A stretch of 64,000 bases of DNA. Origin: Natronincola ferrireducens. GTDB lineage: Bacteria > Bacillota > Clostridia > Peptostreptococcales > Natronincolaceae. Numbering within the stretch: position 1 is the first letter of the stretch; each line of letters opens with the position of its first letter. Of the stretch, positions 18,380 through 28,248 are shown piece after piece. Position numbers and translations under genes: made by a program. Below the pieces are notes generated by a model. It ran no database searches and was not told the DNA's origin. It was given only the letters and a program-made list of their open reading frames with translations. The stretch lies in contig NZ_FNFP01000003.1 in the NCBI RefSeq assembly GCF_900100845.1, forward strand, positions 248,001 through 312,000. The letters are read 5' to 3'.

Positions 18380-19606
18380 ATGGAAAATGTATTTGATATT
18401 TTAAAGGAACGGGGTTTTATACAACAGGCAACCCATGAAAATGAAATAAGAGAGCTTTTAGGAAAAGAGTCCGTCACTTTTTATATAGGCTTTGATCCTA
18501 CTGCCGACAGCCTACACGTAGGACATTTTCTTCAAGTAATAGCTATGGCCCATATGCAAAGAGCTGGTCATAAACCAATTTTTTTAGTTGGTGGAGGTAC
18601 CGCTATGGTAGGAGATCCTTCTGGTAGAACTGATATGCGTCAAATGCTAACTCAGGATGATATTATGCATAATGGAAATAGGTTCATAGAGCAAACCAAA
18701 GGATTCTTAGATTTTTCTGAGGATAAGGGTATATTAGTAAATAACGCAGATTGGTTAATGGACTTACAATATATACCTTTCTTAAGGGAAATAGGCAAAC
18801 ACTTCTCTGTTAATAGAATGTTATCGGCAGAGTGCTTCAAAAGTCGTATGGAAAAGGGGCTATCTTTTTTAGAGTTTAACTACATGATTATGCAATCCTA
18901 TGACTTTTTAGAACTATTTAGAAGACATGGTTGTAGGTTGCAGCTTGGGGGGGATGATCAATGGTCCAATATTATCGCTGGAGCTGATCTTGTCCGTAGA
19001 GTTGAAGGTGAAGCCGCTTATGGTATGACCTTTACTCTATTGACCACCAGCGAAGGTAAAAAAATGGGTAAAACCCAGTCAGGAGCCATATGGTTAGATG
19101 CAGAAAAAACATCCCCCTTTGAATTTTTCCAATACTGGAGAAATGTAGATGATAGAGATGTAGAAAAATGTCTATCACTACTTACCTTTATACCTATGGA
19201 TGAGGTAAAAAGATTAGGTGCATTAGAGGGTGCTGAAATCAACAGGGCTAAGGAGATATTAGCCTTTGAAGTAACAAAGCTGGTTCATGGAGAGGAGGAA
19301 GCGAAAAAGGCTCAAGAAGCAGCCCGTGCCTTATTTAGTGGAGGTACTTCGGCAGAAGCAATGCCTACCACAGAGATGGACAGGAGACGATTTGAAGAAG
19401 GATTGGATATTCTAACATTATTAGTAGAGACGGGTCTAGTATCCTCTAAATCTGAAGGAAGACGTCTTGTACAACAGGGGGGAATCTCTATTGAGGATAA
19501 TAAAGTACAAGACTTAAATTATGTGGTTACAACAAAGGAGTTTGAAAATGATAATATTATTATTAAAAAAGGTAAAAAGGTGTATCATCAAGTAAAGCTT
19601 ACTTAG
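18380..19606 (+). CDS. tyrS: Tyrosyl-tRNA synthetase
   Basis: Charges tRNA-Tyr. The class I HIGH motif appears as HVGH in [11 protein letters not shown] near residue 40, the KMSKS loop as KMGKT near 231, and a C-terminal S4 RNA-binding domain from about 340 ([15 protein letters not shown]). The 408 residues match the TyrRS type with a KMGKT loop. The start at 18380 follows TAGGAGG; an upstream in-frame ATG at 18329 lies in the T-box terminator and is rejected. Regulated by the tyrosine T-box. Confidence 0.96.
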   Translation: MENVFDILKERGFIQQATHENEIRELLGKESVTFYIGFDPTADSLHVGHFLQVIAMAHMQRAGHKPIFLVGGGTAMVGDPSGRTDMRQMLTQDDIMHNGNRFIEQTKGFLDFSEDKGILVNNADWLMDLQYIPFLREIGKHFSVNRMLSAECFKSRMEKGLSFLEFNYMIMQSYDFLELFRRHGCRLQLGGDDQWSNIIAGADLVRRVEGEAAYGMTFTLLTTSEGKKMGKTQSGAIWLDAEKTSPFEFFQYWRNVDDRDVEKCLSLLTFIPMDEVKRLGALEGAEINRAKEILAFEVTKLVHGEEEAKKAQEAARALFSGGTSAEAMPTTEMDRRRFEEGLDILTLLVETGLVSSKSEGRRLVQQGGISIEDNKVQDLNYVVTTKEFENDNIIIKKGKKVYHQVKLT

Positions 19607-19663
19607 TTCCCTTACTAATGAGCAACTGATTTTATAGTATATAAAGCTTAAAGGTTTTTGGGA

Positions 19664-19698
19664 AAAGATCTATCCATATTTTGGATGGATCTTTTTTA
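19664..19698 (+). terminator. Terminator after tyrS
   Basis: AGATCTATCC pairs with GGATGGATCT (one G-U) around a short loop, followed by six T. Confidence 0.8.
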
Positions 19699-19770
19699 TG
19701 GTATAATACTATTGTAATATTTGGACATATATAGAAAAATAGCAAACTAAAACTTTCTTGAGGTGAAAAG

Positions 19771-21066
19771 ATGACGGATAAAATTTTTAACAAAATATCT
19801 TTTTTTGACTTGGCCTTAACCCTATCAAATGCAGTGGACTTAATTAGCCCTGACTTATACAATCATCAAAAACAAGTGGCCTACATAGCTTCTTGTATAG
19901 GAAAGGAATTAAACCTACCCTCCATCAACACTAATAATTTAATCATAGCTGGTTTATTACATGATGTTGGAGGATTGACCCTTAAAGATAGACTGGAAGC
20001 ATTAGCCTTTGAAGCTCAGAATCCCTATAGACATGCTGAAATTGGTTATCTTTTGTTAAGAAATCTCGAAGAGTTTCAAGAAGTTGCAAAAATAATTAAG
20101 TATCATCACTTACCGTGGGAAAATGGAAAGGGAAAGGAATTTCAGGGGGAAACAGTACCCATGGAAAGTCATATTATTCATTTAGGGGATCGAATCGCTG
20201 TTTCAATAAAAAAGAATCCAGGAATTATAACCCAAGCAAAAACAATCAGTGCTCTTGTTGAAGATAAATACCATAATATGTTTCATCCAGAAATACTAGA
20301 AGCCTTTAGAAGACTAAAAATAAAAGAAAGTTTTTGGCTAGATATTATCTCTTCTAATATTGAAAATAAACTTAGGTGTATGGGAAAAGAAGATAGTTGG
20401 ATATTGGACTTAGAAAAATTGCTGGAGGTTACCCAAGTTTTTGCACATATTATTGATTTTAGAAGTAGGTTTACTTCTGTACATAGTAGTGGCGTGGCAA
20501 TAGTTGCTGAAGCATTAGCAAAAACCCTTCATTGGACAGAAGAAGAGTCCACAAAACTAAAGATTGCAGGCTATTTACATGATATAGGCAAACTAGCTAT
20601 TCCCAAAGAAATATTAGAAAAACCTGATAAACTTACAGAAGAAGAATTTAATATTATGAAAACCCATACCTATTATAGCTATCATTTATTAAATAATGTT
20701 GAAGGATTAAAAGAAATTAATGAATATGCGTCCTTCCATCATGAAAGAATAAATGGGCAAGGTTATCCTTTTCATATTACAGGACAGGCTTTATCGGAGG
20801 GGGCTAGAATCATGGGGGTTGCAGATGTTTTTACAGCTATTACAGAAAATAGACCCTATAGAAGAGGAATGACCTCCAAAAGGGCAATAGAAGTTTTAGA
20901 AAAGATGGGGAAAGAAGAAGTACTAGATGCCAATATAGTATCTATACTTAAGGAGCACTACTATCAAATAAATGAGAAGAGGTTATTAGCCCAACAGGAG
21001 GCCTTCTATCAATATCAAAACTTTACATCGGAAATTGCTAAGGTAAGGAGTCAATATTATGAATAA
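19771..21066 (+). CDS. Tandem HD / HD-GYP domain phosphohydrolase
   Basis: A 431-residue soluble protein with two HD modules. The first (about 25-170) has HD at 64-65 in LLHDVGG and HH at 112-113. The second (about 225-400) is HD-GYP-like: HDIGK at 270-274, HHE at 323-325 and GYP at 331-333, which fits a cyclic-di-GMP phosphodiesterase. No sensor, receiver or membrane segment is present. Its last 8 bases overlap the NagZ-like gene, so the two are translationally coupled. The substrate is inferred from the family. Confidence 0.82.
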   Translation: MTDKIFNKISFFDLALTLSNAVDLISPDLYNHQKQVAYIASCIGKELNLPSINTNNLIIAGLLHDVGGLTLKDRLEALAFEAQNPYRHAEIGYLLLRNLEEFQEVAKIIKYHHLPWENGKGKEFQGETVPMESHIIHLGDRIAVSIKKNPGIITQAKTISALVEDKYHNMFHPEILEAFRRLKIKESFWLDIISSNIENKLRCMGKEDSWILDLEKLLEVTQVFAHIIDFRSRFTSVHSSGVAIVAEALAKTLHWTEEESTKLKIAGYLHDIGKLAIPKEILEKPDKLTEEEFNIMKTHTYYSYHLLNNVEGLKEINEYASFHHERINGQGYPFHITGQALSEGARIMGVADVFTAITENRPYRRGMTSKRAIEVLEKMGKEEVLDANIVSILKEHYYQINEKRLLAQQEAFYQYQNFTSEIAKVRSQYYE

Positions 21067-22369
21067 AAAATACATTTATATGCTATTATTTATCTTTATC
21101 CTTTTAGATTTAGTAGGCTGTAGTAATATCGCTGCAGAAAAAGCCCCTACTATAGAAACACATTTGGAGAAATACCAACAATATAAACAAAAAGAATTAG
21201 TTGATAGAGAAGAAGATATTAACGAGGAAGACAAAAAAAAGATACTTATTGAAAAATATATACAAGAAATGACTGTGGAAGAAAAGATTGGTCAAGTGTT
21301 CATGGAGGCTTTTCGCTACAATAAAAATAATAAACCAATTACATCTTTAGATAAGGAGGTTATAGTAACTCTTGAAACCTATCAACTTGGTGGCATTATC
21401 TTTTTTGCAGAAAATATTGATACAATAGAGCAAACTCAAAACCTAATTCGGGCTATGCAGGAGATAAGTAAAATTCCATTATTTATAGCTATTGATGAGG
21501 AGGGAGGACTAGTAAGTCGGTTGAATAGCAGTCCCAATATGCCTGCTACAAGATTACCTGGCAACAAGGCATTAGGAGATACGGGAGATGTAGAGCTGGC
21601 TTATAAAATTGGTAGACTGTTGGGTCGTGAATTAGCTTCATTAGGTTTTAATATGAATTTAGCTCCCGTTGCAGATGTAAACACCAATCCTAAAAATCCT
21701 GTTATAGGAAACCGTTCCTTTGGCAGGGATCCCTATAAGGTGGGGGAAATGGTGGCCAATATGGCAAGGGGAATACAGGAGGAAAACATTAGTGCAGTAG
21801 TCAAACATTTTCCAGGTCATGGAGATACTTCCTTTGACACCCATGAGAGGGCTGTTACCCTTCACCATGATAGAGATAGGTTAGAAAGTGTTGAATTTCT
21901 TCCTTTTAAAAGAAGCATTAAAGAGGATGTAGACGGTGTTATGTTAGCACATATTAAAGTGCCCCACCTTACTTCAAAACCTTTGCCCGCCACCCTTTCA
22001 AAGGAAATAGTAACAGATATATTGAGGGAGGATCTGCAACACGAAAAACTGATTATTACAGATGCTTTAGAAATGGCGGCTATAGCAAGGTATTGGTCTC
22101 CTGGAGAAGCAGCTGTCCTGGCATTTGAAGCAGGGGCTGATATACTATTGATGCCAGAATCCCTAGAGGAGGCCTATGGAGCACTATTAAATGCCGTAGG
22201 GCAGGGAAGAATTACAGAGGAAAGATTAAATGCCTCCATAAAGCGGATTTTAACAGTAAAACATGAACGGGGTGTTTTAGAGGCTGTAGATAGAGAATTA
22301 ATACCGGAGAAGGTATTAGGTTCTCAGGAGCATCAAGAGCTTATTAAACAAATTAAGGACAGTAAGTAA
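21059..22369 (+). CDS. NagZ-like beta-N-acetylhexosaminidase lipoprotein (GH3)
   Basis: A surface-anchored glycoside hydrolase expected to trim N-acetylglucosamine from peptidoglycan fragments. The N-terminus (1-22) is a lipoprotein signal with the lipobox LVGC. A linker leads to a GH3 TIM barrel containing FIAIDEEGG, NPVIGNRSFG and the NagZ loop KHFPGHGDT followed by DTH, which supplies the catalytic His/Asp dyad; the nucleophile is probably the Asp of ITDALEMAA. The 436 residues correspond to the single-domain type plus lipoprotein leader. It overlaps the HD-GYP gene by 8 bases. Confidence 0.88.
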   Translation: MNKKYIYMLLFIFILLDLVGCSNIAAEKAPTIETHLEKYQQYKQKELVDREEDINEEDKKKILIEKYIQEMTVEEKIGQVFMEAFRYNKNNKPITSLDKEVIVTLETYQLGGIIFFAENIDTIEQTQNLIRAMQEISKIPLFIAIDEEGGLVSRLNSSPNMPATRLPGNKALGDTGDVELAYKIGRLLGRELASLGFNMNLAPVADVNTNPKNPVIGNRSFGRDPYKVGEMVANMARGIQEENISAVVKHFPGHGDTSFDTHERAVTLHHDRDRLESVEFLPFKRSIKEDVDGVMLAHIKVPHLTSKPLPATLSKEIVTDILREDLQHEKLIITDALEMAAIARYWSPGEAAVLAFEAGADILLMPESLEEAYGALLNAVGQGRITEERLNASIKRILTVKHERGVLEAVDRELIPEKVLGSQEHQELIKQIKDSK

Positions 22370-22547
22370 CAGTTACTCCCTATGGATTAACTGCAAATAA
22401 TATTATTAGCATCCTTTTTTACGCTGTCAACCAACAAAGCTTATTTAAGCACATAAAATAAATTTATCATACCTCCACTGATAGTAACCATTATGAAGGG
22501 AAAACGATAAAGTCATCAATAAATAAGAGTAGGGATAGAATTTTTTC

Positions 22548-23444
22548 TTATCCCCTATCAGTATTCAAAAAGATATCTGCATTTTCCCAGCTGTTAAAAA
22601 CCACTTCATTAAAGATGTTTATATCTTGAATTTTAGTAGGAACATTAACCCTGTAGCTATTAGAAGCTAGAGTATCTACTTTTAAAAAACCTCTTTTTAA
22701 ATCCTGCGGCAACGAGATAATAGGAAGAGAATTTTCAACAAAAATTTCTGGATGATTTATATAGACAGCTGCTACAACATCCCAATTATAAAATCCTTCT
22801 ATACCAAACTCCTCCATAATAAATTCAAACCAAGGTAATGTTTTTTCTTTAATATATTGATAAATTTTAATAGAGGGGTTTTCCATTAATCTTTTATATT
22901 CATCTCTTCCAAAAAAGGCCTGTAGACAAATATGCCCTGTTAAGACAGTAACTTTGGCACCAGAACTTAAAACATGATAGGAGGCTTCCGGATCAGAGGC
23001 AAAGTTTAATTCATCTAAATTTTTTCCATTAATAACGAGGGGTTCTGTAATTCCTCCCATTAATACAATTTCCTTAACATAGCTAAAAAACTTATTATCT
23101 AATTGATAGGCACCATATAAATTTGTAAGGGATCCTGTAGCCAGTAATGTTATCTCACCAGGATTATTTTTAACGGTCTCTAATAAAAAGATTGAAGCAT
23201 CACTTTGGCGATTCCTTGGAGATGCAGCACCTTTATGAAGGGGAATATGCTGTAGATTTAACTCTTGAAACATTTCTATTGTATTGCTATGAACAATATC
23301 AATCGTACTGTTACCAAAAGTAGTAGTAACTCCCAAAATATTTATATCTTTTCTACCTAGGAGATATAGTAGGGTCAATCCATCATCTACATCTCTATTG
23401 GGCACACCCATTGTATTATCACAATCAAATATTACCTTTTTCAT
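22548..23444 (-). CDS. Nucleoside hydrolase (inosine-uridine preferring family)
   Basis: Cleaves N-glycosidic bonds of nucleosides for salvage. The 298-residue cytoplasmic protein begins with the calcium-binding signature in variant form, DCDNTMG followed by DVDDG (residues 7-23), and has TTFGN near 41-45, LLATGSLTN near 96-104, VLMGG near 127-131 and WDVVAAVY near 219. The conventional start DxDPGxDD is altered, as in some Clostridial members. It is convergent with nagZ and transcribed away from the YeeE gene. Substrate preference cannot be set from sequence. Confidence 0.85.
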   Translation of the reverse strand: MKKVIFDCDNTMGVPNRDVDDGLTLLYLLGRKDINILGVTTTFGNSTIDIVHSNTIEMFQELNLQHIPLHKGAASPRNRQSDASIFLLETVKNNPGEITLLATGSLTNLYGAYQLDNKFFSYVKEIVLMGGITEPLVINGKNLDELNFASDPEASYHVLSSGAKVTVLTGHICLQAFFGRDEYKRLMENPSIKIYQYIKEKTLPWFEFIMEEFGIEGFYNWDVVAAVYINHPEIFVENSLPIISLPQDLKRGFLKVDTLASNSYRVNVPTKIQDINIFNEVVFNSWENADIFLNTDRG

Positions 23445-23752
23445 GTCTTCAGCTCCTATAGAAAAATTTTATTATATCCTTATATACCTATAGTTTTTTT
23501 CGCTTTATATAAAATTCCAGTTACATTGTAACAAAAAAATTGCTATGATGAAATAGATAAAAAAATGATAAATTTGAAACAATGAATAGGACACTTGAAA
23601 AACCTAGGTTTATGACATCGGTTTAATAAGTATAAAATATTGTTATCCACTATAAAGCTACTCTATAAGAAAATAAGAAAAACTATTATATAATAATAGT
23701 AGGTAGAGTTTGACTATTTTTTAACATTAACGTTCCTCTAAGGAGTGAGAAA
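23445..23752. other. Divergent intergenic region between nucleoside hydrolase and YeeE genes
   Basis: 308 bases, very AT-rich, with no open frame that looks coding. It holds promoters for both directions by position and a perfect short palindrome at 23682-23700. I see no riboswitch. Confidence 0.5.
23682..23700. promoter_or_regulatory. Perfect palindrome upstream of the YeeE gene, candidate operator
   Basis: ACTATTAT-ATA-ATAATAGT, 8-base arms with a 3-base centre, 52 bases before the YeeE start codon. Its position and symmetry suit a dimeric repressor, but the AT-rich background makes chance occurrence possible. Confidence 0.4.
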
Positions 23753-24448
23753 ATGACAAGTAAGGCTATACAAGAATTGAAGCAAAAAAGGCAGGGTAAA
23801 TTTAAAAAGAAAAATAGTCAAGTGTCCTATGGAATAATTTGTATAATTGCAGCTGTTGCAATATACAGTATTTTTTTACAAAACAATTCTAATCAGAGTA
23901 TTTTTTGGATTATAGGTATATTATTAGGTATCACCTTGCAAAGATCAAGACTTTGTTTTGCTGCTAGCTTTAGGGATCCTGTATTGGTTGGAAGCACCAA
24001 CATTTTAAAAGCAATATTGATAGCTCTGATTGTTTCCACCATAGGCTTTGTTGCTATTGAGTATGGAACCGTTGGAGATAGTGGGGACTTGGATAAAATT
24101 AAAACTATGGGACAGGTATACCCAGTAGGCATACACACAGCTATAGGAGCAATTTTATTCGGCGTAGGTATGGTTATAGCTGGGGGATGCGCCAGTGGAT
24201 TTCTTATGAGAATAGGAGAAGGTTTTCTATTACAATTGGTAGTATTATTTGGATTTCTTGTAGGTGCTCTTTTGGGAACATGGCAATTTGAATTTTGGGA
24301 TAAAGCTTTGATTTCGAAATCTCCTACGATTTTTATACCAGATTATGTAGGGTTTCCTGTTGCAGTAGTTGGACAAATAGCAATACTACTACTTTTATAT
24401 TTTTTAGCTGATTGGTATGATAAAAAAAACAATATTATGTCTATGTAG
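23753..24448 (+). CDS. YeeE/YedE (TsuA-type) thiosulfate transporter, N-terminal half protein
   Basis: A 231-residue membrane protein with about five spans. It carries the TsuA-type cysteines: RLCFAASF near residue 66 and the GGCASGF loop near 143-149. In characterised TsuA, cysteines in such loops pass thiosulfate through the pore. TsuA is one long chain; here the half with GGCASG is separate and the complementary half with FGCNIGG is encoded two genes later. A TusA-like gene follows after 16 bases. Selenium compounds are an alternative substrate. Confidence 0.82.
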   Translation: MTSKAIQELKQKRQGKFKKKNSQVSYGIICIIAAVAIYSIFLQNNSNQSIFWIIGILLGITLQRSRLCFAASFRDPVLVGSTNILKAILIALIVSTIGFVAIEYGTVGDSGDLDKIKTMGQVYPVGIHTAIGAILFGVGMVIAGGCASGFLMRIGEGFLLQLVVLFGFLVGALLGTWQFEFWDKALISKSPTIFIPDYVGFPVAVVGQIAILLLLYFLADWYDKKNNIMSM

Positions 24449-24464
24449 CATAGGAGGAAGAAAA

Positions 24465-24692
24465 ATGGCAGAATTTAGACTGGACTGTTTATACGAGGCA
24501 TGTCCCATCCCATTGTTAAAAGCCCATAAAAAATTACAGCAAATGAAGGTGGGAGATGTATTGATTTTAGAAACAGACCATAATTGTTCTATAAAAAACG
24601 TAGTGGATTGGGTGAAAAAACAAGGTCATCATGTGGATTATATTGAGATCAATGAAGGAGAATGGGAGATTTTTATTGAGAAGGTAAAGTAA
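24465..24692 (+). CDS. TusA-like sulfur carrier protein
   Basis: A 75-residue protein with the TusA/SirA signature CPIPLLKA, the active cysteine being Cys13, the likely persulfide carrier. ATG at 24465 is chosen because TAGGAGG precedes it. It sits between two YeeE/YedE halves, the usual partner arrangement (TsuA-TsuB), so it probably accepts sulfur from the imported substrate. A link to selenium through the YedF-like subfamily cannot be excluded. Confidence 0.88.
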   Translation: MAEFRLDCLYEACPIPLLKAHKKLQQMKVGDVLILETDHNCSIKNVVDWVKKQGHHVDYIEINEGEWEIFIEKVK

Positions 24693-24721
24693 GTTTTTAA
24701 AAATAATGTTTGGAGGAGAAC

Positions 24722-25249
24722 ATGGTGAAGCTTTATGAAAAAGTTTTTAAAAAGCCTTGGCCTTATATAACGGGTGGTGTTGTTCTAGCGTTATTAAATA
24801 GCCTTTTGTTTTTCCTAACAGGAAGAATGTGGAGGGTAACAAATGGAATCGTATCTATTGGTGCATATATATTGGAAACTTTAGGATTTCAACCATCTGA
24901 GTGGTATTATTTTAGTGTTTATAGAAGTATAGATTTTAAAGATGGTGAAACCTTTTTAACCAACCCATATATTTTATTAAATACAGCTATTATTCTAGGG
25001 GCTTTAATATCCACCCTATTGGCATCGGAATTTAAATGGAAAAGAATAAAAAATAAAAAACAACTTTCTTTTGCCCTCATGGGTGGCATTATGATGGGTT
25101 ATGCTACTAGACTAAGCTTTGGCTGTAATATTGGAGGCTACTTCAGTGCCATACCTTCACTTTCCCTGCATGGATGGATATTTGCAATTTTTATGTTTAT
25201 AGGTGCTTGGATAGGTTCTAAAATATTAATAAAATACATTTTAGATTAG
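24722..25249 (+). CDS. YeeE/YedE (TsuA-type) transporter, C-terminal half protein
   Basis: A 175-residue membrane protein with about four spans. The conserved loop FGCNIGGYFS (about 138-147) holds the cysteine that matches the second pore half of TsuA, and the GAWIGSKIL end is typical. GGAGGAG is close upstream; either ATG 24722 or GTG 24725 could be the start. With the protein at 23753-24448 it should make one complete channel. It is 31 bases from the ABC binding-protein gene, suggesting one transcript. Confidence 0.8.
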   Translation: MVKLYEKVFKKPWPYITGGVVLALLNSLLFFLTGRMWRVTNGIVSIGAYILETLGFQPSEWYYFSVYRSIDFKDGETFLTNPYILLNTAIILGALISTLLASEFKWKRIKNKKQLSFALMGGIMMGYATRLSFGCNIGGYFSAIPSLSLHGWIFAIFMFIGAWIGSKILIKYILD

Positions 25250-25280
25250 TGAAAAAATCAATTAACTAAGGAGGAAAAAC

Positions 25281-26510
25281 ATGAAAAAAACGATGGTATT
25301 AGTTATTGTTTTCATTCTTATATTAAATTTAACAGGCTGTGGTCAAAGCAACCCGGTAGCAGGAGAAGATGTTTTAGAATCAAGCTGGGAAGCGATTTTA
25401 GAAGAGATCAAAGGCACGGAGGTGAGCTTCTACGGATGGGGTGGGAGTCAAATGACCAATGATTGGATTGATCAATATTTAGCTGTACAGTTAAAAGAAA
25501 AATACGATATCACTTTAAATAGAGTACCAATGAACATTGATGAGATTTTAAATAAGCTGTTGGGGGAAAAACAATTAAATACCTCAGGAACCATTGATGT
25601 TGTTTGGATTAATGGCGAAAATTTTTATACAGCGAAAACCAATGAGCTATTATACGGACCTTTTGTAGAAAAACTACCAAACTTTGAAAAATATGTTGAT
25701 ACAGAGTCCATAGAAGTAAAATATGATTTTGGATTTCCTGTAGAAGGATATGAAGCTCCTTATGGAAAGGCTCAATTGGTTATGATTTATGACAAAGCAA
25801 GGGTAGAGTTTGTACCTAGAAACCATGAGGAACTGATGGAATTAATAAAAAATAATCCCGCACAATTTACTTATCCAGCCCCCCCGGATTTTACTGGGAG
25901 TGCTTTTGTTCGAAATATTATTTACGATATTGTAGGATATGAACAGTTTGTCACGATGGAGGCAGATAAGGAAATTATTTCTAACGCAATTCAACCGGCG
26001 ATGGACTATTTAGTAGAGTTAAAACCTTATTTATGGAGAGGGGGAGAAACTTACCCTGCAACCATTGCTCAGCTAGATAATATGTTTGCTGATCAAGAAG
26101 TATTTATGAGTGTAAGCTACCATCCTAATTCAGCGGGAGGGAAAATTTTGACAGGTGAGTTTCCTTCAACCACCAATACCTTTGTATTTGATAAGGGAAC
26201 TATAGGAAACACTCACTTTCTAGCTATTCCCTTCAATGCTCCCAATAAGGCTGGAGCATTAGCTGTTATTGATTTTATCTTAAGTGTAGAAGCTCAGGCC
26301 TCAAAGTATGATCCGAAAAATTGGGGAGATCTTCCAGTGTTAGATAATAGCAAGTTGAATAATGAGGAAAGAAAAACCTTTGATGCCATTGACTTAGCTC
26401 CTGGAGCTTTACCACAAGACATACTTCTTAACCACAGGGTTCCAGAAATGCCAGCCAATTTTGTGCCTATTATTGAAGAGATTTGGGAAGAAAATGTATT
26501 AGGAAGATAA
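25281..26510 (+). CDS. ABC importer substrate-binding lipoprotein, YnjB-like
   Basis: A 409-residue extracytoplasmic solute-binding protein. The lipobox LTGC is at about 17-20. The mature part starts with a SFYGWGGS segment near 50, has IDVVWINGENF near 112-122, and ends with VPEMPANFVPIIEEIW; these match the YnjB family (COG4134) rather than spermidine or iron binders. It begins a five-gene run with two permeases, an ATPase and transferases. The substrate of the YnjBCD system is not known; the adjacent YeeE/TusA genes and the rhodanese gene ynjE of the E. coli ynj operon suggest a sulfur compound. Confidence 0.8.
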   Translation: MKKTMVLVIVFILILNLTGCGQSNPVAGEDVLESSWEAILEEIKGTEVSFYGWGGSQMTNDWIDQYLAVQLKEKYDITLNRVPMNIDEILNKLLGEKQLNTSGTIDVVWINGENFYTAKTNELLYGPFVEKLPNFEKYVDTESIEVKYDFGFPVEGYEAPYGKAQLVMIYDKARVEFVPRNHEELMELIKNNPAQFTYPAPPDFTGSAFVRNIIYDIVGYEQFVTMEADKEIISNAIQPAMDYLVELKPYLWRGGETYPATIAQLDNMFADQEVFMSVSYHPNSAGGKILTGEFPSTTNTFVFDKGTIGNTHFLAIPFNAPNKAGALAVIDFILSVEAQASKYDPKNWGDLPVLDNSKLNNEERKTFDAIDLAPGALPQDILLNHRVPEMPANFVPIIEEIWEENVLGR

Positions 26511-26513
26511 AGG

Positions 26514-27389
26514 GTGAAGAAAAAATTGAATCATAAACTTAAACCATATCTTATGCTAATGCCAGCTATGATTATTATTTTAGGGATATTTGTAGCTGGT
26601 CTTACCCTAGGTCTGCTCCAAAGCTTAGGCTATTTTCCAGCAGTAGGTCTACGGGAGATTACATTAAAGTACTATAAAGAAGTTATTATGGATGAAGGAT
26701 TTTTATCCTCCTTAAAATTCAGTCTATGGATTGCGTTTATGTCCTCGCTTCTTTCGGTGGTTATAGGTGTGCTATTAGCTTACTCTATTGTTGTCAGTAA
26801 ATATAAAAAAGGATTAGAGGAAATAGTTTATAAATTACCTATCATTGTTCCCCATGCTGTGGCAGCGTTACTGATCTATACTTTGTTGTCTCAAAGTGGA
26901 ATTTTGCCAAGATTTTTATATAGCGTAGGCATTATTCAAGAGCAGTTTCAGTTTCCAGCCCTTTTATTTGATAGAAACGGCATCGGGATTATTTTTGCTT
27001 ATGTATGGAAGGGAACTCCATTTATTGCAATGGTAGTGTATACAGTATTGAGCAATATTAATGAAAAATTGCAGGATGTAGCTATGAACTTAGGAGCAAA
27101 TAAGAGGCAAGTATTTTTGCATGTATTATTACCCTTAATCATGCCTTCTGTTTTATCCTCCTTTATTATTATATTTGCCTTTTCCTTTGGAGCATTTGAA
27201 GTGCCTTATTTATTAGGTCCTACAAATCCAAGGGCTTTACCAGTAAAAGCCTTTATAGAGTATACACATCCTGATTGGACTAATCGTCCTTATACCATGA
27301 CCATCAACATGATTTTAACAGCACTATCTCTTTTGTTTATTTGGATTTATCATAAAACAGTTAAATATATTTCTAAGTATGATGGGTGA
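26514..27389 (+). CDS. ABC importer permease 1 (YnjC-like, N-terminal half)
   Basis: A 291-residue inner-membrane permease with six predicted spans and a typical EAA loop, NLGANKRQVFLHVLLP (about 199-214). E. coli YnjC is one fused double-length permease; here the two halves are separate genes. The start is GTG, three bases after the preceding stop codon, with AGGAAG in the end of the upstream gene serving as ribosome site. The 3' end overlaps the region where permease 2 starts. Confidence 0.85.
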   Translation: MKKKLNHKLKPYLMLMPAMIIILGIFVAGLTLGLLQSLGYFPAVGLREITLKYYKEVIMDEGFLSSLKFSLWIAFMSSLLSVVIGVLLAYSIVVSKYKKGLEEIVYKLPIIVPHAVAALLIYTLLSQSGILPRFLYSVGIIQEQFQFPALLFDRNGIGIIFAYVWKGTPFIAMVVYTVLSNINEKLQDVAMNLGANKRQVFLHVLLPLIMPSVLSSFIIIFAFSFGAFEVPYLLGPTNPRALPVKAFIEYTHPDWTNRPYTMTINMILTALSLLFIWIYHKTVKYISKYDG

Positions 27390-27393
27390 GAAA

Positions 27394-28203
27394 ATGAAAA
27401 AAACTACAAACATATTTTTTGATATTATGATGTATAGTATTATCTTTTTATTAGTGTTTCCCCTACTAAACCTAGTGATATGGAGCTTTGCTAAAAATTG
27501 GCCTTGGCCCTATTTGCTACCTCAAGAACTAGGGCTAAGAGGTATACTCCACCTTCTGGGACCCTCCAGCAGGGCTTTGAAAAATCTTCTATTCAGCATA
27601 TATTTATCTATGGTAGTAACAATAATTACATTGCTTTTAAGTATACCTGCTGCAAAAGCTCTAGGGGTATATAAGTTTAGAGGAAAAGAATTCTTTAAAA
27701 TCCTTATATTAGCACCAATTATTGTACCACCTGTTGCAGTAGCTTTGGGAATCCATTTAACTTTTATTCGGTTAGGACTAGCCAATACCTTTTGGGGAGT
27801 TGTTTTAGTTCACCTTATACCCTGCTTGCCCTATGGTATTAGAATTCTTACCAATGTCTTTGAAATCATTGGAGAATCAATGGAAATGCAGGCTAGAGTT
27901 CTAGGCGCTACCCCATGGCAGACCTTTACTTATGTTACTCTTCCCTTGATTGCTCCAGGTTTAGTATCGGCAGGGAGTCTTGTATTTATTGTCTCCTTTA
28001 GTCAATACTTCTTGACCTTTCTTATTGGAGGGGGGAGAGTGATTACCTTTGCTATGATGATGTTTCCCTATATACAAAGTGGTGATCGCATGATGGCATC
28101 CGTCTATAGTTTAGTATTTGTTGCAGCTACATTAGTTGTATTAATCCTTATGGAGAAGGTAATTAAATCCTACTATGGAGCAAAAAATTATTTTTACTTA
28201 TAA
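27394..28203 (+). CDS. ABC importer permease 2 (YnjC-like, C-terminal half)
   Basis: A 269-residue permease with six predicted spans and the EAA loop VLGATPWQTFTYVTLP (about 172-187). ATG at 27394 follows GGGTGA by five bases; an earlier in-frame ATG at 27379 overlaps permease 1 and is possible. It forms the translocation pore together with the preceding permease. Confidence 0.83.
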   Translation: MKKTTNIFFDIMMYSIIFLLVFPLLNLVIWSFAKNWPWPYLLPQELGLRGILHLLGPSSRALKNLLFSIYLSMVVTIITLLLSIPAAKALGVYKFRGKEFFKILILAPIIVPPVAVALGIHLTFIRLGLANTFWGVVLVHLIPCLPYGIRILTNVFEIIGESMEMQARVLGATPWQTFTYVTLPLIAPGLVSAGSLVFIVSFSQYFLTFLIGGGRVITFAMMMFPYIQSGDRMMASVYSLVFVAATLVVLILMEKVIKSYYGAKNYFYL

Positions 28204-28248
28204 ATGAGTCATAAAAAACAGTAGAATCCATAAAAGGAGATATAAAGA

